Part shown: positions 57,215-64,000 of the stretch, one piece after another
How the letters are laid out: the number at the start of each line of letters is the position of its first letter
Numbering within the stretch: position 1 is the stretch's first letter
Assembly (NCBI RefSeq): GCF_007474545.1
Contig: NZ_VKOG01000002.1
Coordinates: 496,001 to 560,000 of the forward strand
DNA: 64,000 bases
Direction of reading: 5' to 3'
Source: Chryseobacterium binzhouense
GTDB taxonomy: Bacteria; Bacteroidota; Bacteroidia; Flavobacteriales; Weeksellaceae
Position numbers and translations under genes: made by a program
The notes under the pieces: generated by a model
Told to the model about the DNA's origin: nothing
The model's database searches: none
What the model saw: only the letters and a program-made list of their open reading frames with translations

Positions 57215-57583
57215 ATGGTCAATACTCTAAATTGGTTTGAAATCCCTGCAATAGATTTCGCTAGAGCAAAAACATTTTATGCTACAGTGTTAGATGCTCA
57301 AATTCATGAAGACCCTAATATGCAATATGCATATTTACCGTCTGATCCACAAAAAGGCGGATTTGGCGGAGCAATTGCTATCGGTGAGAAATTCGTTCCT
57401 TCAATGACTGGCACAACCGTATACTTAGATGGAGGAAAAGACCTTTCGATTCCGTTAAGCAGAGTAGAAAGTGCTGGTGGCACAATTATTCTTCCGAAAA
57501 CTAATATTGGTGAAAACAGAGGCTTTATTGCGCTTTTTATCGATACAGAAGGAAACAAAGTTGGATTCCATTCAATAGGATAA
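57215..57583 (+). CDS. VOC-family (glyoxalase-like) protein
   Basis: 122 residues. NWFEIPAIDFARAKTFYATVLDAQI begins the first beta-alpha-beta-beta-beta module; IILPKTNIGENRGFIALFIDTEGNKVGFHS closes the second. Metal ligands by pattern: the N-terminal Glu and the C-terminal His region. Dioxygenase, lyase or isomerase activity cannot be told. Composition is normal AT-rich, unlike the azoreductase before it. Confidence 0.88.
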   Translation: MVNTLNWFEIPAIDFARAKTFYATVLDAQIHEDPNMQYAYLPSDPQKGGFGGAIAIGEKFVPSMTGTTVYLDGGKDLSIPLSRVESAGGTIILPKTNIGENRGFIALFIDTEGNKVGFHSIG

Positions 57584-57610
57584 AACAGAATTCTCACTCA
57601 CCTTAATATA

Positions 57611-57647
57611 GCTGATAAAAGTGTTGTTCATTGATACTTTTATCAGC
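57611..57647 (+). terminator. Terminator of the VOC gene
   Basis: 12-bp perfect stem GCTGATAAAAGT / ACTTTTATCAGC, 13-base loop, then TTTG. Confidence 0.7.
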
Positions 57648-57767
57648 TTTGTGCTATATCCATAAAGACATTACTAAACATCAATAACAGTATCGACAGA
57701 CAAAACAATTGCACCAAAGATTTTGTGGCAGTTAAAATACATTTATAGCACGAAGTTTAGCCCCAAT

Positions 57768-57801
57768 AAAAAACATCAGCAATAATTTACTGATGTTTTT
57801 T
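57768..57801 (-). terminator. hmgA terminator
   Basis: 12-bp perfect stem AAAAAACATCAG / CTGATGTTTTTT, 18 bases after the hmgA stop; T-run on the minus strand. Confidence 0.8.
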
Positions 57802-57819
57802 ATTAAATTAAAATAAAAG

Positions 57820-59007
57820 CTACTCTTGCAAACGATCTTTTAAACTGTGGTCTTCGCTTTCCAGCCAAGAGGTCTTATAAGATGGATCTTCAACTTTCAA
57901 TGCTTCCTCAGTAATTTTTAATGGTTTAAAAGGATCTACCATTAAGGCATATTCTTCGGTAAATTTCTTTCCGATACTTCTTTCCATTGCTCCCGGATGC
58001 GGTCCGTGAACAATTCCTCCAGGATGAAGCGTAAAATCCATCAGATCAATATGATTCCGGCTCATAAAATCACCCTCGGTATAAAACAAAACCTCATCAG
58101 AATCAATATTTGAGTGATTATAAGGCGCAGGAATTGCCTGCGGATGATAATCGTACATTCTTGCACAGAACGAACAAACTACATAATTGTGTCCTTCAAA
58201 ATTCTGATGAACCGGAGGCGGCTGATGAATTCTTCCTGTTATCGGTTCAAAATTTTTAATATTGAATTTATACGGATAAAAGTATCCATCCCAGCCTACG
58301 ACATCAAACGGATGTGTTGCATAGATGAAATCTGTAATCTGATTTTCTTTTTTAACCTTAATCAAAAATTCACCCTTTTCATCTTTTGGTTCAACAAATG
58401 TGGGTGCAATAATGTCTCTTTCGCAAAAAGGCGAATGTTCCAGCAGCTGACCAAACTCGTTTCTGTACCTTTTTGGAGTATAAATCGGAGAATGACTTTC
58501 CAGAACAAACAATACTGTATCATCAGAATTCAGCTCAACCTGATAAATCGTTCCTCTCGGGATAATCAGGTAATCACCTACAGAAAATTCCAGATTTCCG
58601 ACAAAAGTTTTCAGAATTCCTGCTCCTTGATGTACAAACAAAAGCTCATCGCATTCTGCGTTTTTATAGAAATAATTCATTGACTTTCTCGGTTTTGACA
58701 GTCCCATTTTCAGGTCGTTGTTGACCATCAGAAATTTACGGCTGTCCAAAAAGTCGTCTTCAGGAGTTACATTCATTCCCTTAAACATCCTTGGAGTTAC
58801 ATTCTTCTCAATTGCAATTTTCGGAGCAACATCTTTTGCTTCCCCGATTGATTTGATCTGGGTGGGACGGTGAATATGGTATAAAAGGGAAGAAATTCCG
58901 TGAAAACCTTCCGTTCCGAAAAGCTGTTCGTAATAGAATTTGTCTTCCGGTGATTTGAAAATGGTATGTCTTTTTTGAGGGATATTTCCCGACTGATGGT
59001 ATCTCAT
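57820..59007 (-). CDS. hmgA: Homogentisate 1,2-dioxygenase
   Basis: 395 residues; animal and Pseudomonas enzymes are ~430-445, so this is the shorter Bacteroidetes form. MRYHQSGNIPQKRHTIF at the start, iron-site region NHSNIDSDEVLFYTEGDFMSR (His/Glu ligands), TLHPGGIVHGPHPGAMERSIG (catalytic and ligand His). Opens the ring of homogentisate in tyrosine/phenylalanine breakdown. No other pathway gene is adjacent. Confidence 0.93.
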   Translation of the reverse strand: MRYHQSGNIPQKRHTIFKSPEDKFYYEQLFGTEGFHGISSLLYHIHRPTQIKSIGEAKDVAPKIAIEKNVTPRMFKGMNVTPEDDFLDSRKFLMVNNDLKMGLSKPRKSMNYFYKNAECDELLFVHQGAGILKTFVGNLEFSVGDYLIIPRGTIYQVELNSDDTVLFVLESHSPIYTPKRYRNEFGQLLEHSPFCERDIIAPTFVEPKDEKGEFLIKVKKENQITDFIYATHPFDVVGWDGYFYPYKFNIKNFEPITGRIHQPPPVHQNFEGHNYVVCSFCARMYDYHPQAIPAPYNHSNIDSDEVLFYTEGDFMSRNHIDLMDFTLHPGGIVHGPHPGAMERSIGKKFTEEYALMVDPFKPLKITEEALKVEDPSYKTSWLESEDHSLKDRLQE

Positions 59008-59142
59008 TTTACTTGGTATATGTGATTCTCAAATTTAACATTTTTAAATGAAATGAATGAAAACAATTTAAATCACATTTTTTAAGCATCAATTTCTATA
59101 AATTAATTTTGACAATATTTAGTTTTTATATTCTAAAAATAA

Positions 59143-59162
59143 TTGTTAGTTTTGTCTAACAA
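59143..59162 (+). promoter_or_regulatory. Promoter and operator-like palindrome of the TonB receptor gene
   Basis: TTGTTAG (59143-59149) and CTAACAA (59156-59162) are inverted around TTTTGT, overlapping the -7 element TAGTTTTG (59147-59154). Extending one A/T pair each side gives longer arms. The TTAG-N6-CTAA core recalls DtxR/MntR-type metal-dependent operators; the regulator itself is not in this window. Confidence 0.5.
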
Positions 59163-59172
59163 TTTTAATTTT

Positions 59173-61245
59173 ATGAGGCAAATATTATTTCCTTTTATGT
59201 TTTTGTCTTTATTTTGTTTCTCTCAGGAAACAGATAGCTTAGCTGCTCAACAATTAAAAAAAACAGATTCGGCTGCAATTCCTAAAAAGGAAGAGCTAAA
59301 TACTAAAGAAATTGATGATGTTGTCATTACGGGAACAATAAAGCCTGTCAGTAAATCAAAAAGTCCTGTTGCGGTAGAAATTTATTCCCAAAAATTCTTT
59401 CAGAAAAATCCGACACCTAATATTTTCGAAGCCATCTCGATGGTAAATGGCGTGCAGCCACAGCTGAATTGTTCGGTCTGTAATACTGGAGACATCCACA
59501 TCAACGGACTGGAAGGACCGTACACGATGATTTTAATTGACGGAATGCCCATTGTAAGCTCACTTTCCACCGTTTATGGTTTAAGCGGAATTCCAAACAG
59601 TTTAATAGACAGAGTTGAAGTTGTGAAAGGTCCGGCTTCATCTATTTACGGCTCCGAAGCAATGGGCGGAGTCATCAATATCATCACTAAAAATGCTTTG
59701 ACAGCACCCAAATTAAGCATTGATGTAATGACTACAAGCTGGGCAGAAAATAATCTTGATCTGTCTACAAAATTTAATTTGGGTAAAAATACAGCTTCAT
59801 TACTGAGTCTGAATTATTTTAATTTCACCAAGAGATTTGACGAAAACAATGACAACTTTACAGACGGAGCTTTGCAAAACAGAATTTCGGTTTTTAACAA
59901 ATGGAATTTTAGAAGAAAAGAAAATCGACAGGCAAGCTTTGCGCTGAGATACTTATACGAAGACCGTTTTGGAGGAGAAATGCAGTGGAACAAATCTTAC
60001 CGCGGCAGTGACCAAATCTATGGAGAAAGCATTTACACAAATCGTTTTGAAGCTTTTGGTATTTATCAGCTTCCTTTTAAAGAAAATATTATGACGCAGT
60101 TTTCATATAATTTTCATGATCAGAATTCATTTTATGGGAACAACTCCTATCTCGCTACGCAAAAAACAGCTTTTATTCAGACTTACTGGGATAAAAAAAT
60201 ACAAAATCATGATTTTATTTTGGGACTGACCTACAAAAAAACTTTTTATGATGACAATACACCAGGAACTTTATCTTCAGACGGACTAAATAATGAACCG
60301 ATGAATTCACCAATCTTTGGCGCTTTCATTCAGGATCAGTGGGAAATCAATGAAAAAAATACGTTGCTTCTCGGGTATAGATTTGATTATGACAAAATAC
60401 ATCAGAGTGTACATTCACCAAGGTTTGCCTGGAAACTTTCACCCAATCCTTTTCATACATTGAGATTTAATTTCGGAACGGGTTTCCGGGTAGTAAACCT
60501 GTTTACCGAAGACCATGCTGCTTTGACGGGTTCCAGACAGGTAATAATTAAGTCTGATCTTCAGCCGGAACGATCAGTAAACGGAAATTTGAATTACATG
60601 TGGAAAATTCCTGCCGGAAATCAGCTGATCAATCTTGATGCATCGGCTTTTTATACCTATTTCAGCAATAAAATTGTGGGTGATTTTGACTCAGATCCTG
60701 AAAAGATTATCTATGATAATCTCAATGGCTACGGTATTTCGAGAGGTGTTTCTCTAAATGCAGATTTTGCCCTGAGCTTTCCTTTGAGCATCAATCTGGG
60801 AATAACGTATCTTGATGTTTACCAAAAATTTGATGATGAAAGGCAAAAGTCACAGCAGCTTCATGCACCAAAATGGAGCGGAACTTACAGCTTAACGTAT
60901 AAATTTAAAAATAATCTGACTGTAGATTTTACGGGACAACTGTATGGTCCTATGAGACTGCCGATTTTAGAAAATGATTACAGACCGGAATATTCTCCGT
61001 GGTATTCTTTAGCAAATATTCAGGTTTCAAAAAGTTTCAGATCTGGGTTTGAAGTGTATTGCGGAATTAAAAACTTATTCAATTTCACCCCAAAAGATCC
61101 TATTATCAGACCGTTTGATCCATTTGACAATCAGATAAACGATCCAATAAACAACCCGAACCGATATACATTTGATACAACTTACGGATTTGCACCGATG
61201 CAGAGAATCAGAGGTTTTTTAGGCGTCAAATATAATTTGAAATAA
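59173..61245 (+). CDS. TonB-dependent outer membrane receptor
   Basis: 690 residues from the ATG at 59173 (MRQILFPFMF); a 59143 start would lie inside the promoter. Signal peptide ending CFSQ; TonB-box/plug (VVITGTIKPVSKSKSPVAVEIY...NIFEAISMVNGVQPQ), then the 22-strand barrel. The plug has an unusual CSVCNTGDIHINGLEGPY, a CxxC loop, and IYGSEAMGGVINIITK. No N-terminal carboxypeptidase-like domain, so not a SusC type. Paired with a thioredoxin-like gene; substrate probably a metal or metal complex (inference). Confidence 0.9.
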   Translation: MRQILFPFMFLSLFCFSQETDSLAAQQLKKTDSAAIPKKEELNTKEIDDVVITGTIKPVSKSKSPVAVEIYSQKFFQKNPTPNIFEAISMVNGVQPQLNCSVCNTGDIHINGLEGPYTMILIDGMPIVSSLSTVYGLSGIPNSLIDRVEVVKGPASSIYGSEAMGGVINIITKNALTAPKLSIDVMTTSWAENNLDLSTKFNLGKNTASLLSLNYFNFTKRFDENNDNFTDGALQNRISVFNKWNFRRKENRQASFALRYLYEDRFGGEMQWNKSYRGSDQIYGESIYTNRFEAFGIYQLPFKENIMTQFSYNFHDQNSFYGNNSYLATQKTAFIQTYWDKKIQNHDFILGLTYKKTFYDDNTPGTLSSDGLNNEPMNSPIFGAFIQDQWEINEKNTLLLGYRFDYDKIHQSVHSPRFAWKLSPNPFHTLRFNFGTGFRVVNLFTEDHAALTGSRQVIIKSDLQPERSVNGNLNYMWKIPAGNQLINLDASAFYTYFSNKIVGDFDSDPEKIIYDNLNGYGISRGVSLNADFALSFPLSINLGITYLDVYQKFDDERQKSQQLHAPKWSGTYSLTYKFKNNLTVDFTGQLYGPMRLPILENDYRPEYSPWYSLANIQVSKSFRSGFEVYCGIKNLFNFTPKDPIIRPFDPFDNQINDPINNPNRYTFDTTYGFAPMQRIRGFLGVKYNLK

Positions 61246-61361
61246 GTTTTAATGTAAAGATTCAATTTTTCAGCAAAGAACTTCAATAACTAAAGTAATT
61301 GAGTTTTATTAAAGTTATAAATATTGCTTTAAATTAGGTATGAAATTAAATATCAGTCAAC

Positions 61362-61823
61362 ATGAAATTTTCACTCATTATAATGTTAACCATTTCAGGG
61401 TTTTATTTTTCACAGTTAAAACAACATTCTTTTTCGGAGGTAGAAACTCTGCAAAAGAATAATCCCAAACCTGTAATTATTCACATTTATACCGACTGGT
61501 GCTCGGTTTGCAAAATTGAATCATTCAAACTCAATAAGGATAAAGAATTAACTCAGTTTATTAATGATCACTTTTACTTCATCAGTTTTGAAGCAGAAAA
61601 AACAAAAGAAACGATCAGTTTTCAGGAAAAAGAATTTACATACTTGCCCAATGGAAATTCAGGAATTCACGAGCTTGCCACGGCTTTAGCTAAAAACAAA
61701 AATCAGCCTGTTTACCCTTTGTGGATTATATTAGATAAAAATCAGAAACTTATTGATTACCATGAAGGATTGCTTACCCCTAAAAATATGGCAGAAAAAC
61801 TGAAAAAGATTCTGTTACCTTAA
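61362..61823 (+). CDS. Secreted thioredoxin-like protein
   Basis: 153 residues. Signal peptide (IIMLTISGFYFSQ); thioredoxin fold with DWCSVCKIE (CxxC) and cis-Pro region QPVYPLWIILDKNQKLIDYHEG. Same strand and next to the TonB receptor whose plug also has CSVC, 116 bases apart. May reduce or deliver the imported cofactor or metal (inference). Confidence 0.85.
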   Translation: MKFSLIIMLTISGFYFSQLKQHSFSEVETLQKNNPKPVIIHIYTDWCSVCKIESFKLNKDKELTQFINDHFYFISFEAEKTKETISFQEKEFTYLPNGNSGIHELATALAKNKNQPVYPLWIILDKNQKLIDYHEGLLTPKNMAEKLKKILLP

Positions 61824-61875
61824 TTCATAAATTTTGATCCATTTGAATAATGATTCTGAACAATATTCAACTAAT

Positions 61876-62241
61876 TTATTTTAAAAGCACAGCAATAATT
61901 GCTACAATTGCGGGAAGCGCCTGAACAAAGAAAATCTTTTTTGTCGCAGAAACAGCACCGTAAATTCCGGCTACCGCAACACATGCCAAGAAAAACAATG
62001 CAATATTGGTTTGCCATTTCGGATCTTCAATAAAAAATGACCAGATCAATCCGGCAGCCAAAAAACCGTTATACAAACCCTGATTTGCTGCTAAACCTTT
62101 TGTTGGTTTAAATAATTCTGCCGGTAACGCTTTTTTAAAAACTTCCTTTCCTTTAGGTTCCCATGCAAACATTTCCATCCAGAGAATATAAAGATGTTCT
62201 GCAGCTACAACTGCAATCAGAATTTGGGCGACGATTTCCAT
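61876..62241 (-). CDS. DUF1304 membrane protein
   Basis: 121 residues, four membrane helices. QILIAVVAAEHLYILWMEMFAWEPKGKEVFK and LAANQGLYNGFLAAGLIWSFF are the DUF1304 pattern. Function unknown. Stands alone, convergent with the thioredoxin-like gene. Confidence 0.9.
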   Translation of the reverse strand: MEIVAQILIAVVAAEHLYILWMEMFAWEPKGKEVFKKALPAELFKPTKGLAANQGLYNGFLAAGLIWSFFIEDPKWQTNIALFFLACVAVAGIYGAVSATKKIFFVQALPAIVAIIAVLLK

Positions 62242-62353
62242 TGTTGAGTGTTTTTGAACTGTAAAGCTAAGAAATAAAATAAATCCGTTTCAAAAAATTT
62301 AGAACTTATTATTCATTTTAAATATGAACCTATTCCTACAGAACAGAAGTAAA

Positions 62354-62382
62354 AATAGCTTTTCAAAAACTGAAAAGCTATT
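62354..62382. terminator. Hairpin terminator between two minus-strand genes
   Basis: 12-bp perfect stem AATAGCTTTTCA / TGAAAAGCTATT with a 5-base loop, 29 bases after the lipoprotein gene stop at 62412. Confidence 0.7.
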
Positions 62383-62411
62383 CCCTAATATAAAATTTAA
62401 CTGATTTAAAA

Positions 62412-62927
62412 TTATCTTACAGGAACACTGCTGAAATTGAGTGTTACTTTGATATTCATGTCTGAAGAAGTCTGATTCTTCAATTCATAAACCGTTCTTA
62501 CAGAAAGTCCGGAACTCTTTACAATGCTGTCTAAAAATCCTGTTTCGCTGTTAAGATCTAAGTTTAAACTGGATGAATTGGTAGAAATATCATTTCTTGA
62601 AGCAACCAGTCTTTCACTTGTTCCGGTAGAAGAAATGTATACTTTTACTGATTTTAATGCGCTTAAATTTCCTCCTGTAGGAGAAACTACCGAAATTTTT
62701 GCATCAGAAATTCTTACATCTTTAATCTGAGCATTATTATTGCCTCCTACCCAAGTCTGCACATTGGAAGCCGTAGAGGTAGACGAAACTTCTTTATTGG
62801 CAGGAACTCCCGTTGATATAAGAACATTGGTTGTATACGGAAATGTATTCTGAACAATAGACTGTACTGCACCACAGCTCGTCAAAAAAACCGACGATAC
62901 AATGGCTATTGAAAATACCTTTTTCAT
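62412..62927 (-). CDS. Lipoprotein of unknown function
   Basis: 171 residues. Lipobox FLTSC (Cys ~18). Body rich in Ser/Thr/Asn with repeated IS...VKVYIS and MNIKVTLNFSSVPV segments, as in a beta-sandwich domain. No family recognised. Single gene with a terminator. Confidence 0.7.
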   Translation of the reverse strand: MKKVFSIAIVSSVFLTSCGAVQSIVQNTFPYTTNVLISTGVPANKEVSSTSTASNVQTWVGGNNNAQIKDVRISDAKISVVSPTGGNLSALKSVKVYISSTGTSERLVASRNDISTNSSSLNLDLNSETGFLDSIVKSSGLSVRTVYELKNQTSSDMNIKVTLNFSSVPVR

Positions 62928-63035
62928 AAGTAGATTTTTAATGATTTAAATTGCGTGGAATTGTTTATGACGATTTATATCGCAAAGACCTATCCCTATT
63001 TTTGATTAAAATTCTAGTTACAGAAATTATACCAA

Positions 63036-63536
63036 TTACTCTACCGTTACCGAAAAATCTCCTTCAACTGCTCCTTCAGCCATCAGATTTTTGCCGATGA
63101 TCAGCCAGACTTCACCTTTATTTTTAATCTGGTAAGAAATTTCTTTTCCAAAGGGACCGTCATAAGTCCCGTCAGGTAATTTGATCTGATTGAAGCGAAC
63201 ATTCATATTATTCTTTTGCGGGGAAATGCTTCCATGAATTTCAGGTTTGCTGTAATTGGGAATCCTGATCACCAGCTTCTGGATTTTAGCATCAAATTTC
63301 TGATCAATGGTACACGGAAGTTTTTCGGCATTCAGAATTTTTACTGTTTCGCCTGCATTTTTTACTTGTTTTGTTTGTAAAGAATCTTCAACAATTGGTT
63401 TAGAAACAGAATCTTTCCTTTTTACATCCGTATTGACCACAGATGTGAGTGAATCTTCTTTTTGTTGAGCTTCTGAACTTTGTTTGCTGCATGAAGCCAT
63501 CAGTAGAGGAATAATTAAGAGAACTGACTTTTTCAT
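63036..63536 (-). CDS. Lipoprotein of unknown function
   Basis: 166 residues. Lipobox LMASC (Cys ~16), a charged Ser/Lys/Glu linker to ~70, then a small beta domain (KLVIRIPNYSKPEIHGSISPQ...GEVWLIIGKNLMAEGAVEGDFSVTVE). No family recognised. Lies 13 bases after the DUF4173-type gene and may be co-transcribed. Confidence 0.68.
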   Translation of the reverse strand: MKKSVLLIIPLLMASCSKQSSEAQQKEDSLTSVVNTDVKRKDSVSKPIVEDSLQTKQVKNAGETVKILNAEKLPCTIDQKFDAKIQKLVIRIPNYSKPEIHGSISPQKNNMNVRFNQIKLPDGTYDGPFGKEISYQIKNKGEVWLIIGKNLMAEGAVEGDFSVTVE

Positions 63537-63549
63537 ATTGATATAGTTT

Positions 63550-64000
63550 TTAGTTTAGTGTTTTATAATACAGAATCTGAGAAAGAAAAGAAGCTGACTG
63601 ATGCTCTTTGACTCTTTCTGAAATTTTATTTTTCAGCGATGTATCATTATGATCTTCAGCATATTTCAAAAGCTGTTTTTCGCTGAAATTGATGCTGTTC
63701 AGATGATAATTTACCGCAAAATCTTTTCTTTTCATATTTTGGGAAGTGATGACACCACCCCAATTAATAAAACTGCATACTAAAATTATTCCATAAAAGC
63801 TCCAGCTCATTGAATTGAAAAGGAATGCATTGGTTTTTCTATACTGAATTTTGATGAAAGTAAGCGTCAATCCGATCAATGACAAAAGCAGAAAAGCGTA
63901 CACCCCAAGTCTTTTGTAGGTAAAACCATAATTGCTGATGTATTCTGAATTTTTTAAAATTGCCGAAAAAATCAGGACAACATTGAGCAGCAACCATACT
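63550..64000 (-). CDS. C-terminal part of a DUF4173-like membrane protein (cut by the window edge)
   Basis: The frame is open to the right edge (...VWLLLNVVLIFSAILKNSEYIS), so the start is outside. Visible ~150 residues: two to three membrane helices and YGFTYKRLGVYAFLLLSLIGLTLTFIKIQYRKTNAFLF, the typical DUF4173 region, then a soluble helical tail. Family function unknown. Confidence 0.65.
   Translation of the reverse strand, partial: VWLLLNVVLIFSAILKNSEYISNYGFTYKRLGVYAFLLLSLIGLTLTFIKIQYRKTNAFLFNSMSWSFYGIILVCSFINWGGVITSQNMKRKDFAVNYHLNSINFSEKQLLKYAEDHNDTSLKNKISERVKEHQSASFLSQILYYKTLN

Overview
The window comes from a Chryseobacterium-like member of the Flavobacteriia (Bacteroidota). Reasons: AT-rich DNA, promoters of the Bacteroidetes type (TTTG, about 20 bases, TAnnTTTG), no use of AGGAGG ribosome binding sites, a 16S rRNA whose 3' tail has lost the CCUCC anti-Shine-Dalgarno core, many short SPII lipoproteins, TonB-dependent uptake, split YeeE/YedE proteins, a signal peptidase I with a long insertion, and gene order such as parA-parB-DUF5683-dapB-lepB. 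No database search was possible. Family names rest on motifs read in the translated sequence.

Region 1 (1-9.6 kb, visibly richer in G+C than the rest): the end of a secreted pectate-lyase-like protein, then one long minus-strand operon. It encodes a small lipoprotein, a TolC/RND/MFP tripartite efflux pump, two TlpA-like thioredoxins, a periplasmic DsrE-like protein and a cytoplasmic metallophosphatase with SoxB-type motifs. Region 2 (9.7-16.9 kb): a sulfur/persulfide regulon. It has an MBL-rhodanese protein, a rhodanese, a methyltransferase, a DUF2892 membrane protein, a thioredoxin, a rhodanese-thioredoxin lipoprotein, two YeeE/YedE half-transporters, a TauE/SafE exporter and a Crp/Fnr regulator. 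Three promoters here carry the same operator at exactly the same distance from the -7 element. A DUF202 protein and a CTnDOT-type integrase next to tRNA-Asp follow.

Region 3 (18.6-35.7 kb, core genome, almost all minus strand): trxA; an operon for a DprE1/DprE2/UbiA-type polyprenyl-phosphate pentose pathway with a HAD phosphatase, a PrcB-like lipoprotein and cysteine desulfurase; OmpA and lipocalin-like lipoproteins; an S8 protease; wbqC, lepB, dapB, DUF5683, parB, parA; tonB; purA. Region 4 (36-41.6 kb): one complete rRNA operon on the minus strand (16S, tRNA-Ile, tRNA-Ala, 23S, 5S). The 16S leader and first ~40 bases of 16S are present twice in tandem.

Region 5 (42.4-64 kb, mixed strands): rpsP, rimM, a HTH protein, a lipoprotein, a CDP-alcohol phosphatidyltransferase, asnS, an ECF sigma/anti-sigma pair with DUF417 and MsrAB, clpP, dnaG divergent from tsaE, alanine dehydrogenase, an HxlR regulator divergent from an azoreductase of foreign-looking composition, a VOC protein, homogentisate dioxygenase, a TonB receptor with a thioredoxin-like partner, DUF1304, two unknown lipoproteins, and the 3' end of a DUF4173 gene cut by the window edge. 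Degenerate 7-bp repeat arrays occur in several core intergenic gaps, most of them around the rRNA operon.
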